Below, piece by piece: positions 52,474 through 60,861 of a stretch of DNA of 64,000 nucleotides. The stretch is taken from positions 23,767-87,766 of the forward strand of contig DAOUAM010000065.1 of the NCBI GenBank assembly GCA_034433305.1, written 5' to 3'. This stretch comes from DAOUAM01 sp034433305. GTDB lineage: Bacteria > Chloroflexota > Dehalococcoidia > Lucifugimonadales > DAOUAM01. The first letter of the stretch is position 1. Each line of letters starts with the position of its first letter. The notes under the pieces are model-generated. The model worked only from the letters and a program-made list of their open reading frames with translations, ran no database searches and was not told the DNA's origin. The translations under genes were made by a program, and so were the position numbers.

Positions 52474-53184
52474 CTAGCCCTTCAGCGCAGGCTCGCGGAC
52501 GCGGCCATTGGGCGAGGCCGCCTCGCGGGCGCGGTGGCCGTTGGCCGGGGCAGGAGTCCGCGCCGGGATGAAGCGCCCGCCCAGCACGCGGACGTAGGTC
52601 AGGAACAGCACGGCGGCCCCCGATGCCAGGTAGATGACCTGCATCCACAGGGAGGGGCTGTCGGACCCGGCGAATATGCCGTGGGCCGTGGCCAGCACGA
52701 AGGCCAGGAAGCCCGTGTAGTGGAAGGCCCGCCAGGCCGCCTGCCCGATGCGCTGCCGCAGGTAGAAGCTCCAGGTCAGCAGGGCAGCCAGGTAGCCGCC
52801 GATGACGCCAGCAGCCACGGCCACCAGCCGGTAGGGCGACAGGAAGGGCACCAGCACCTCCCACGCCTGAAAGTTGAACTCGGTGTCGAAGAGCAGGGCG
52901 ACACCGTGGACCGCCGTGGCGGCCAGGGCCAGGAAGCTCAGGAAGCGGTGCAGTTCCATGCTGACAGGCGGCTTGACCCACTGCATCAGCAGCCGGGAGC
53001 TGGTCAGCAGGCCCCAGATGGTGGAGGCGCTCAGCAGCAGGTAGGCCGTCACGCCCGCTGAGCGCGTCGTGAACCACGGGACCTTGCTCTCCGGCCAGGC
53101 CACCAGGCCCTCCAGGTACGCGCCCAGGGCCACGGCCGCCAGGCCGCTCGCCACCAGTATGCCCGTCTTCAGTGCTTTCGTCAT
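52474..53184 (-). CDS. ferric-reductase-like transmembrane protein
   Basis: A 236-residue membrane protein with about six hydrophobic helices. It resembles ferric-reductase/MsrQ-type heme-binding domains: TAYLLLSASTIWGLLTSSRL, ELHRFLSFLALAATAVHGVALLF (His pair candidates for heme), AWRAFHYTGFLAFVLATAHGIFAGSD (a second His pair) and a C-terminal TM. Such proteins carry electrons across the membrane to an extracytoplasmic flavin or metal. The start ATG 53184 overlaps the ApbE stop (ATGA). Coupling to ApbE, which attaches FMN covalently to exported proteins, supports a role in an extracytoplasmic electron-transfer chain. Confidence 0.82.
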   Translation of the reverse strand: MTKALKTGILVASGLAAVALGAYLEGLVAWPESKVPWFTTRSAGVTAYLLLSASTIWGLLTSSRLLMQWVKPPVSMELHRFLSFLALAATAVHGVALLFDTEFNFQAWEVLVPFLSPYRLVAVAAGVIGGYLAALLTWSFYLRQRIGQAAWRAFHYTGFLAFVLATAHGIFAGSDSPSLWMQVIYLASGAAVLFLTYVRVLGGRFIPARTPAPANGHRAREAASPNGRVREPALKG

Positions 53185-54179
53185 TCCCAGACTACCTCCA
53201 GGAGCGCCCCGGCGTTGTCCTCCAGCGCCGGGCCGGGGTACCAGCGCCAGCGAGAGGTGGCGTGCCGCGCGCCCAGGGCGTCGGTGAGCAGGCCGGCGGC
53301 GCCGACGCCTTCCAGGAAGGCCAGCCCGCGCCCGACGCCGCGCAGCAGGGCCACCTTGGCCCACACATCGCACGCCTCGGCGCTGGCCCCCACCACCGTG
53401 GCGCTGACGACGCCGCTCTCCGACGGCATGCCCGAGGCCGGGTCTATCAGGTGGTGCGCCTCGCCGCCATCGGCCAGCCGCCAGCGCCTGCGGTAAGTGC
53501 CCGAGGTCGCCACGGCCATGTCGCGGACGCAGATGTAGCCCGCGTCGCCGGACGTGTCCAGCGGGTCTTCCAGGGACACGCACCAGCCGGGCGCGTCCAG
53601 GCTGTCTCCGCCAGCGCGGATGTCGCCGCCGGCGTCCACCAGGAAGCGGCCCACGGGGGCCAGCAGCTCCGCCGCCCGGTCCACCGCCCAGCCCTTGACA
53701 ATGCCGCCCAGATCCAGCCGGGCGCCGTCCAGCAGCCGCACGCGCCTGCGCCCGCCCGATTCCTCCAGCGTCATCCTGGAATGCCCCGTGGGCCGCCGGA
53801 CGGCGCTTCTGCCTGCTGGGGCCTTTCGCCCGACTACGGCCTCGAAAGTCCTGTCGTAGCCGGCGCGCTCCAGCGCCGTCAGCAGCGTGGGGTCGAAGTC
53901 GCCGCCGGTAGCGCGCCACCAGCGCCGCGCCCGGCGCAGCACGTCCCACATGGCCGCCGACGGCTCCCGCAGCTCGCCCGCCTGGTTGAGCCTGCTCAGC
54001 TCGCTGTCCGGCCTGAAGCGGCTGAAGCGCGCCTCTTCCCGCTGGAACAGCGCCAGGGCGCGCTCCAGCAGGCGCGGCACGGCGGCGCTGCCAGCGCTGT
54101 CCACCGCCAGCACCTGGATGTCCGTTCCCATGGCGCGGGACTCGGCCCGGTACTCCTGGAGCACGGCCTGTCTCCTCAC
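53181..54179 (-). CDS. apbE: FAD:protein FMN transferase (ApbE family)
   Basis: A 332-residue enzyme of the ApbE family, which transfers FMN from FAD onto a Thr of exported flavoproteins. Family landmarks are RAMGTDIQVLAVD, FSRFRPDSELSRLNQAG, LDLGGIVKGWAVDRAAELL, FLVDAGGDIRAGG, HHLIDPASGMPSESGVVSATVVG and the metal site around the last motif. No lipobox is visible, so it may be cytoplasmic or anchored via the neighbour. GTG 54179 overlaps the preceding gene (GTGA). No FMN-binding-domain protein is encoded adjacent, so the substrate protein lies elsewhere or is one of the small neighbours. Confidence 0.92.
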   Translation of the reverse strand: MRRQAVLQEYRAESRAMGTDIQVLAVDSAGSAAVPRLLERALALFQREEARFSRFRPDSELSRLNQAGELREPSAAMWDVLRRARRWWRATGGDFDPTLLTALERAGYDRTFEAVVGRKAPAGRSAVRRPTGHSRMTLEESGGRRRVRLLDGARLDLGGIVKGWAVDRAAELLAPVGRFLVDAGGDIRAGGDSLDAPGWCVSLEDPLDTSGDAGYICVRDMAVATSGTYRRRWRLADGGEAHHLIDPASGMPSESGVVSATVVGASAEACDVWAKVALLRGVGRGLAFLEGVGAAGLLTDALGARHATSRWRWYPGPALEDNAGALLEVVWE

Positions 54180-54478
54180 GACGCCCTGGTGCGCGCCTTG
54201 GGCCTGGGGACGACCACCACGCGCTTCACCCTGGGCTGGGGCTGCTGCGTCACAGTGGACGACTGGGGCTGCTGGGCCACGCTGCTGGGCGATGGCTGCG
54301 CCGGCGCCTGCGGCAGGGCCACCTCGTTGGCGATGGGGATGGACGTGGGAGCGGCCTGCGCGTCGCCCTGGGCCTCCCTGTCACCTGTGGCGATGCCGAA
54401 GTAGGTCAGTCCGAAGACGGCCGCGGCGGCCGCGCCCAGGGCGACGCGCAGCCTGCTATAGCTCTTGCGCTCGGCCAT
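54176..54478 (-). CDS. small membrane-anchored protein, Gln/Pro-rich
   Basis: A 100-residue protein with an N-terminal anchor (RVALGAAAAAVFGLTYFGIAT) and an extracytoplasmic Pro/Gln/Ser-rich tail ending in a basic segment (RVKRVVVVPRPKARTRAS). There is no recognisable domain. It is translationally coupled to apbE (GTGA) and lies 30 bases behind the acidic-tailed protein, so all four genes from 54961 down to 52474 look like one operon. Its basic tail could pair electrostatically with the acidic tail of the upstream product; that is speculation. Confidence 0.75.
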   Translation of the reverse strand: MAERKSYSRLRVALGAAAAAVFGLTYFGIATGDREAQGDAQAAPTSIPIANEVALPQAPAQPSPSSVAQQPQSSTVTQQPQPRVKRVVVVPRPKARTRAS

Positions 54479-54508
54479 TACGGTATGCCTCCCTGTCTGG
54501 CGCGGCGG

Positions 54509-54961
54509 CTAGTCATCGTCGTCCTCTTCGTGCTCGTCGTCTTCGTGTTCGTCCTCGTCCTCATCGTCCTCGTGGTGGCGCTCTTCGCTCTTGCGCTTGC
54601 GCTCCTTGAGCTCGTGCTCGTCGTCGTCATCCTCGTCCTCATCGTCATCGTAGCCACGGGCGCTGACCAGCATGTCCTGCTGCGAGGGGTCGGTAGCCGG
54701 GGAGCCGTCGGGGTAGATGTACACGGTTTTCTCGCTGGGGGCCTGCGCCGGGGCCTGGCTATTGGACGTACCCGGAGTTGCCAGTGGGGTAGGGGAGGCT
54801 GGCGCTGTCTGCTCCGACGGCACCACGGTGAGGACAGGCGTGGGCGTGGCGTCCCCCTCGTCGCCAGCGCCGAAGGCCCCGTTGGCCATGCCTATTATGA
54901 CCACCACGGCTACCACTGCCGTCGTGAGCCAGCCCGCCAGATAAATGGATGACCTGCTCAA
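54509..54961 (-). CDS. membrane-anchored protein with Asp/Glu/His-rich tail
   Basis: A 150-residue protein. Residues 8-30 form an anchor (LAGWLTTAVVAVVVIIGMANGAF), a Pro/Thr/Ser-rich linker follows, then VYIYPDGSPA. The last 50 residues are almost entirely Asp, Glu and His with a basic patch (KERKRKSEERHHEDD) in the middle. Such tails bind divalent or soft metal ions. TTG 54961 is the start because AGGAGGTG lies 5 bases upstream and there is no ATG before residue 24. It heads the apbE/ferric-reductase operon and diverges from the two-component system, whose sensor has a similar acidic/His patch. Metal buffering or sensing at the surface is inferred. Confidence 0.72.
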   Translation of the reverse strand: MSRSSIYLAGWLTTAVVAVVVIIGMANGAFGAGDEGDATPTPVLTVVPSEQTAPASPTPLATPGTSNSQAPAQAPSEKTVYIYPDGSPATDPSQQDMLVSARGYDDDEDEDDDDEHELKERKRKSEERHHEDDEDEDEHEDDEHEEDDDD

Positions 54962-54982
54962 GCTACACCTCCTGATAATTTC

Positions 54983-55045
54983 TGAGAATTATGGTAGTCA
55001 CTCTGTCTGAGGGGGCCTTGAGAGGATCCTGGGAATTTTCTCAGG
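54983..55045. promoter_or_regulatory. inverted pair of TTCTCAG boxes in the divergent promoter
   Basis: CTGAGAA (54983-54989) and TTCTCAG (55039-55045) are inverted copies 50 bp apart, each flanked by AATT, in the gap between the acidic-tail operon and the response regulator gene. Their position suits coordinated control of both transcripts by the adjacent OmpR-type regulator. Confidence 0.4.
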
Positions 55046-55099
55046 ATGGGGGCCAGCAGGTGGGGCTATAATGAAAGCAAGGGTAGGACTAGCACTTTC

Positions 55100-55777
55100 A
55101 TGCGAGTACTGGTAGTTGAGGACGAGCCGAGACTGGCCCGTGCTATTAAACGTGCGCTGGAGCAGGAGCGTTATAGCGTGGACGTGGCGGGAGATGGCGC
55201 CAGCGCCGTCAGGATGGCCCAGGAGACGCCCTACGACTGCATGGTCCTGGACATCCTGCTGCCGGTCATGAGCGGCATACAGGTCTGCCGGGTGCTGCGG
55301 GAGTCGGGCAACGCGGTGCCCATCCTGATGCTCACGGCGCTGGGCGAGGTGTACGACCGGGTGCGCGGCCTGGACACCGGCGCCGACGACTACGTGGTCA
55401 AGCCCTTCTCCTTCGACGAGCTGCTGGCCCGCATTCGGGCGCTGCTGCGCCGCCGGGCGGCCCCTGCCAGCGAGGCGGCCCTCAGGGTGGGCGACCTGGA
55501 GCTTGACCTGGTGCGCCACGAGGCGCGCCGCGCCGGCGAGGCCATCGGCCTGACGGCCACCGAGTTCCGGCTGCTGGAGTTGCTCATGCGCCACCCGGGC
55601 CAGGTCTTCAGCCGGGCCAGGATCATCGAGCGGGTCTGGGGCTACACCTTCGACGGCGATTCCAGCGTGGTGGACACCTACATTCACTACCTGCGCTCCA
55701 AGCTGGACAGGGGCCGCTCCAGGTCCCTCATCCGCACCGTGCGCGGCGTGGGCTACTGCCTGGCCGCGGAGGACTGA
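55100..55777 (+). CDS. OmpR-family response regulator
   Basis: A 225-residue two-component regulator. The receiver has acidic pair VEDEP, phospho-Asp in MVLDILLPVMSG (residue about 51), the Thr/Ser switch LMLTALG and Lys in VVKPFSF. The DNA-binding winged helix follows: LTATEFRLLELLMRHPGQVFSRARIIERVWGY, ending RTVRGVGYCL. All canonical residues are present. ATG 55100 is the start because MRVLVVEDEP is the exact family start; the frame is open to 55046. Its stop is one base from the sensor start, so both are coexpressed. It probably regulates the divergent operon and possibly the cupredoxin genes downstream. Confidence 0.95.
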   Translation: MRVLVVEDEPRLARAIKRALEQERYSVDVAGDGASAVRMAQETPYDCMVLDILLPVMSGIQVCRVLRESGNAVPILMLTALGEVYDRVRGLDTGADDYVVKPFSFDELLARIRALLRRRAAPASEAALRVGDLELDLVRHEARRAGEAIGLTATEFRLLELLMRHPGQVFSRARIIERVWGYTFDGDSSVVDTYIHYLRSKLDRGRSRSLIRTVRGVGYCLAAED

Positions 55778-55778
55778 T

Positions 55779-57110
55779 GTGTTCCGCAGCATCACCATCC
55801 GCCTTACTGCCTTCAATGTCCTGGTCATCAGCCTGATCCTGGTGGCCTCGGCTGCTGCGACCTACTTCAGCGTGCGCCACATCCTGCGCGGCAACCTGGC
55901 CGAGGAGCTGAGACTCACCGCCCAGGACGTGACGCTGACCGACCAGTTCACCCGGGCCTTCGGCGGCTCCAGCAGTCTGTCAGCCTCGCCCCCGTCGCGG
56001 CGCGAGGACGACGAGGAAGAGGAGGAGCACGAGGAGGGCAGGGTAGTGCTGGGGCGCATCATGCACGCGGTCTTCATGTTCGATGCATCGGGCAGGCTGC
56101 GGGACGTGGTCCCGGGCACGGGCCAGGAGCTGGACGCCGACTCGGGCGTGCCGGACGCGCAGGGGTTGTCCGAGGCGCTGGCCGGCGGACAGGCCGAGCG
56201 CTCGGTGACGGTGGACGGCCAGCACTACCGCGTCCTGTCGCTGCCCGTCTTCCGCAAGGACAGGGTGGTGGGCGCGGTGCAGGTGGCCGCCTCCGAGGAG
56301 CCGCAGCGCAGGCTGCTGTCCACGCTGCTGGCCAGCCTCCTGGGCGTGGGCGGCGGGGGCATGGCGCTGGCCCTGGCCGGCGGCTATGCCCTGACCACCC
56401 GGGCGCTGGTGCCGGTGCGCGCCGCCTTCGAGCGCCAGCGCAACTTCATCGCCGATGCCTCCCACGAACTGCGCACGCCCGTGGCCGTCGTCCGCGCCGA
56501 CGCCGAGGTCCTGGCCCGCTCCCTGCGCGGCCTGGACCCCGAGGACGCCCAGATACTCCAGGACCTGGTGCACGAGAGCACCTTCCTGGCCCACATGATT
56601 GACCAGCTCATCGCGGCGGCGCGCATGGAGGGCAGGGGCGCGCCCCTGAAGGCGGAGCCGATGGACCTGGCCGCCCTGGTGCGGGACGCGGCCCGCGCCA
56701 TCACGCCCCTGGCCGCCGAGAAGGACATCTCCCTCCAGGTGGACATCCAGCCCGACGCCATCCCCATGACCGGCGACATGGCCCAGGTGCGCCTGGCCCT
56801 CATGGGGCTGCTGGACAACGCCGTCAAGTACAACCGCGCTGGCGGCACGGTACGGGTCGTCGCCCGGTGCGAAGGGCCGTGGGCCACGGTGGCCATCACC
56901 GACACCGGCCCTGGCCTCTCGGAGCAGGACCAGAAGCGGGTATTCGAGCGGTTCTACCGTGGGGACGGCGCGCGCGCCAGCGGAGTCCACGGCTCCGGGC
57001 TGGGGCTGGCCATCGCGCGGCAGGTAGCGCGCCAGCACGGCGGCGACGTCACCCTGCACAGCCGCCTGGGCGAGGGCACCACCGCCACCCTCCGCCTGCG
57101 GGCGTCGTGA
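55779..57110 (+). CDS. sensor histidine kinase with acidic/His extracytoplasmic loop
   Basis: A 443-residue membrane kinase. TM1 spans about 10-32 and TM2 about 181-203, enclosing a sensor domain of about 150 residues. That loop contains a run of acidic residues (REDDEEEEEHEEG, about 72-85), reminiscent of metal-binding patches. Cytoplasmic motifs are the H-box FIADASHELRTPVAVVRADAE, N-box LMGLLDNAVKYNRAGG, G1 DTGPGLSEQD, the F box VFERFYRG and G2 HGSGLGLAIA. There is no clear HAMP domain beyond a short linker. GTG 55779 starts one base after the response regulator stop. A metal or redox cue is likely but unproven. Confidence 0.93.
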   Translation: MFRSITIRLTAFNVLVISLILVASAAATYFSVRHILRGNLAEELRLTAQDVTLTDQFTRAFGGSSSLSASPPSRREDDEEEEEHEEGRVVLGRIMHAVFMFDASGRLRDVVPGTGQELDADSGVPDAQGLSEALAGGQAERSVTVDGQHYRVLSLPVFRKDRVVGAVQVAASEEPQRRLLSTLLASLLGVGGGGMALALAGGYALTTRALVPVRAAFERQRNFIADASHELRTPVAVVRADAEVLARSLRGLDPEDAQILQDLVHESTFLAHMIDQLIAAARMEGRGAPLKAEPMDLAALVRDAARAITPLAAEKDISLQVDIQPDAIPMTGDMAQVRLALMGLLDNAVKYNRAGGTVRVVARCEGPWATVAITDTGPGLSEQDQKRVFERFYRGDGARASGVHGSGLGLAIARQVARQHGGDVTLHSRLGEGTTATLRLRAS

Positions 57111-57300
57111 GGGGGCGGACATCAGCATAATTTGGATGTAGCAGAGCAAAGTCGTCCTCAGCAGTTGTGAAAATCCTCACACATTCTTCATAGTTTCAGA
57201 GTCAATGCTCATGTTTTTCTCATGTGCCAACCTGCATACTGTGGACATCGGGGATGACCCATGTCGTCTATTCAGGAAGCAGGATGGAAAGGGGACCTCT

Positions 57301-59387
57301 ATGAGGAAAAGATGGTCATCAAAGCTGTCCACAATACTCCTGCTAACGGTTCTGGGCATAGTGTTAGGAATGGCATGTGGTAAGTCTGAGCCGAAGCCAG
57401 CCCCGGCTACGCCCACTACTGCGACGTTGCAACTTACAGCTACGCCAGCAGCCGCCCCAACTATTCCGCCTGTTGCAGCGCCACAACAGCAAGCTGCCCA
57501 TCGCAACCCGCTGCTGCAGCGCCTCAGCAACAAATCCCAACTCCTGCATCGGGCACGGGCCTGCTAGCCTCTGCACTCACCATTGCCCGCGCCCCAGAGG
57601 AAGCGCTAACCTCTGAGCAATGGGCTGCGCACCTGGGCATCAAGGAAGTAGCTACCTTCGACGACAGTGGCCCCCCTGCTTGGGAACCCAGGGCTGGCGA
57701 GACCTACTTCTTCACTAACTCCAGCACAACATGGGGCGCTACCAACCCCAAGAACTCGGTGGTTATCATCAACGCCACGACGAAGGAAGTGGTGTACGTC
57801 TCAAGCCTGCCAGATGAGTGGTCGAAAGGGTTCAGCAGCCACAACCTCGGCGTCTCCTACGATGCCAGGTACCTTTACCTCCCCACGCTGGGAACAAAAC
57901 CATACACCCTCATCATCAACGCCAGCACAATGAAGATCCGCAAAGTCATCCAGTCGCTGGGCCGCCCGCACCACATCAACAACTTTCACGACCCGGCCAC
58001 TGGCAAGGAGCTAATGCTGATCATAGACTTCAACTGGCGCTGGACTGGCTCCGGGTTCTACTTGCTGGACCCCTCCCAGGACAGCATCGTCGTGGGTGGC
58101 ATGAGCAACGGTGATATCCAGGGAGCGCCTTACCTCGTAGCCCAGTCCCCCGACTATACCAGGGTTCTAGTGGGAGTGCCGCCCTCCGATCCTAGCTTCC
58201 GCGAGCACGGGGGCACGCTGGTAGAGGTTGACCCCAAGACGTGGACTGTCAAGCGGGCCTTACCGCTGCCCGACCCCATCGGCATCTCCATCACTAGCGA
58301 CAACAAGTGGGCCTGGGTCAACTCTGGTGGCGAGTCCTTCGTCTACAAGGTGGATCTAGAGAAGTGGGAGGTGAACAAGAAGGTCATGACCGGCCCCGGT
58401 CCTTGGGGGAACATCCTCTCCTACGACGAGTCCAAGCTTTACGTGGCCGACAAAGGCGAAGGCCCAGGCTACGGACAGCAGGGCCGCACTATGACGGTCA
58501 TTGACACTGCCTATAACATCGTGACCAATGCGGTGATGATCGGGCGGACAACCGACCACGTCAATATATCCCCCGATGGCAAGGAGATATGGGCCACATC
58601 CAACGCCGACCATGCCATCTGGGTGATTGACGCCGAAACTGAGCAGGTCAAGCAAGTGGTCAAGATGCCCAATGACGGCGACACTCATGGCGGCATCTTC
58701 GTCCGCTACTTCCGCAATCCCCAGGGACAGGTTCAGGGTGAGGTGGTGGCCGAGCAGGGAGTCGGTCTTTACGGCTCGGCGCGGCAGCAGCAACTCGCCC
58801 TTTTGACCAAGCCGCGGTTGAGCGTGAACATCACCCGCAGCGGCTTTGCGCCAGCCACTGTGAGCGTGGCCCCAGGCGCCTCCGTCACCCTGCGCTTCGT
58901 AAACGCCGGTGGGACCAGCGGCGGCCAGGTGGCCGTGGAGAGCCAGGAAATGGGGATTCCCCGTTTCGATCTGGAGCCGGGCCAGAGCAGACTGGTGTCC
59001 TGGACGGCGCCAGCCCAGCCGGGGCAGTTTCAGCTTGTCAACCCGCGCAATACAAGTCTGAAGCCCCTAGTAGTCAAGGTGGAGCCACCGCAGGGCCAGC
59101 AAGCAGGTGCTCCTACTGGGCCGAGGCTCATCAAAATCGAGGCCAAGCTCTTCCGTTACGACGTTAAGTCCATCGAGGTCAAACCCGGAGAAACCGTTAT
59201 CTTCGAGATGACCAATGGAGACGACGAGAAGCATAACCTCTTCAGCGACACCGCTGGCATCCTCTCGCCCGACGCCGACGCGGGCCGCACAGTGGACCTC
59301 ATATGGACAGCGCCTCAAACGGTAGGTTCCCACACTATAATCTGCACCTACCACCCTTCGATGAAGATCGCCCTAGAAGTCAAATAA
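57301..59387 (+). pseudogene. lipoprotein with beta-propeller and two cupredoxin-like domains, one-base frameshift
   Basis: The N-terminus MRKRWSSKLSTILLLTVLG ends in a lipobox (GMAC, Cys20) and a Pro/Thr/Ala linker in one frame, then stops at 57567. The next frame is open from 57384 and continues, without any ATG until 57759, into a large domain. One missing base in the CCC run at 57497-57499 joins them into about 695 residues. The main part is a YVTN-type propeller (SITSDNKWAWVNSGGE, VNISPDGKEIWATSNADHAIWVID) followed by two cupredoxin-like domains. The last has KHNLFSD and CTYHPSMK, fitting a His-Cys-His-Met type-1 copper site. The organisation recalls nitrous-oxide-reductase-like architecture without the CuZ ligands. 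It heads the module with the CcdA-like and YtkA-like genes. Confidence 0.75.
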
Positions 59388-59455
59388 CCTGGGGATAAAG
59401 AGCGAGGCGGCGGTCGGGTGGACCGCCGCCTCCACCCTCTGCAAGGTGGAAGGCC

Positions 59456-60844
59456 ATGGCAGCACTGAGAGACCAGGTCATCATCGGGAAGGCTAGGCCG
59501 CTATACCTCAGGCGTAACTGGTGGATAGCCATCAGCTTCCTGTGGCTTCTGGCAGTGGGCCTAACTGCGTGGTGGCTCATATCCAGGACAGCAACTCCTA
59601 GAGACGTTCCAAGTCTGTCCACGCTACGCCAGCAACAAGTAACAACCCTCCTGTCTGACCTTACCCGCTCAGGCTACGGCCCGACGGGGGGCGACGTGAA
59701 TGTCATCCTGGGCCTGCCAGACTACTTTCGCCTTACCAACCAGTTTGACTTTGCTGCCCAGTACCGCCCAGATGTGAACTGGGTCTTCCTGGTCACCGAA
59801 AACGTCCACTACGGGGCATTGCCTGACCAGTTCGTTCCCATTCTGCGGATGGACGGACATATGCAACTCCCCTCGGAGCGGCGCCTGATAGCCGACTCAG
59901 AGCACCATAGGGTCTCGGCCTTCCTCTACGCCCGTGTGGACGCTTCAGGCAAGCCTGTGTCGTTAGGCAGCCCGCACCTGGTAGAGCTTATCCTGCCCTC
60001 GATAGACTCCCAGACGACGCGCCCGATTCTATCCTGGCAGCTTCCCGTCACGCTTTCCCGGCCTGGAACCGCCGCAACAGGCGGCGCTGCCATGTCTTGG
60101 GCGGCCATTCTCGCTCTGCTGGGAGGGCTGTTGGCCTCTATGTGGCCGTGCCTCTTCCAACTCACCGCTTATTTTATACCCAGCCTGGCTGGCCTTTCCG
60201 CCGAGCAGGTGCATGGCGGCGTTCGAGGCATTGCTCTCAAGCGCAGTGTACTCTCTACGGCATTTCTCTTTGTAGCCGGCATAATAATGTTGTACACGCT
60301 GATTGGCGCGCTCACAGGGCTGGCTGCTCAGTCCCTGCGAGGGCTGGAACTCTTCGAGGCGGCTCGCCGCCCACTCGCCATCGTGGCAGGCTCTATCATC
60401 ATCCTTCTCGCTATCCGGGTAGTCGTGAAAGGGCGAGCGCCTCTAGTGTGTAAGATGCCGCTCTTTTCCTCTCGGTCCTCCCCTGCGTCAACCCGGCCCT
60501 GGGTCCGCTCCATGAGAACAATGGGGTTGGGGGTAGCCTTCGCCACCGGCTGCATGAGCTGCTTTGGCGCCGCCACTGCCATTGGCATGATCGCCTATGT
60601 GGGGACTATGGGGACTCCGCTCTATGGGGCTTTTGTCCTGTTCCTCTTCTCACTTGGGGTCAGCATACCCCTGGTGGGGGCTTCTATGGCCTTGGCCTAT
60701 GCCCTGCCGATGCTGGGCAAGCTGGAACGGTGGACTCCCTGGATGGCGCTCATCAGCGGCGCTGTCATGCTTGTCTTTGGGCTTCTTCTGGTGAGCGGCA
60801 GCTACCACACCATCAGTAACTCCATTTACCGGCTGGCTGGCTAA
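59456..60844 (+). CDS. CcdA/DsbD-like membrane protein with N-terminal extracytoplasmic domain
   Basis: A 462-residue protein. A first TM (about 23-42) and an extracytoplasmic region of about 165 residues (LPDYFRLTNQFDFAAQYRPDVNW) precede a six-helix cytochrome-c-biogenesis/CcdA-type domain from about 212. Its redox cysteines are Cys232 in SMWPCLFQL and Cys366/Cys369 in TGCMSCFGA. They are placed in the first and fourth helices as in CcdA, which passes electrons from thioredoxin out of the cell to reduce thiols. It follows the copper-protein gene by 68 bases and likely supplies thiols for copper-site assembly. ATG 59456 is preceded by AAGGTGGAAGG. Confidence 0.82.
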   Translation: MAALRDQVIIGKARPLYLRRNWWIAISFLWLLAVGLTAWWLISRTATPRDVPSLSTLRQQQVTTLLSDLTRSGYGPTGGDVNVILGLPDYFRLTNQFDFAAQYRPDVNWVFLVTENVHYGALPDQFVPILRMDGHMQLPSERRLIADSEHHRVSAFLYARVDASGKPVSLGSPHLVELILPSIDSQTTRPILSWQLPVTLSRPGTAATGGAAMSWAAILALLGGLLASMWPCLFQLTAYFIPSLAGLSAEQVHGGVRGIALKRSVLSTAFLFVAGIIMLYTLIGALTGLAAQSLRGLELFEAARRPLAIVAGSIIILLAIRVVVKGRAPLVCKMPLFSSRSSPASTRPWVRSMRTMGLGVAFATGCMSCFGAATAIGMIAYVGTMGTPLYGAFVLFLFSLGVSIPLVGASMALAYALPMLGKLERWTPWMALISGAVMLVFGLLLVSGSYHTISNSIYRLAG

Positions 60845-60861
60845 CGAAGGGAAGTGTGCAC

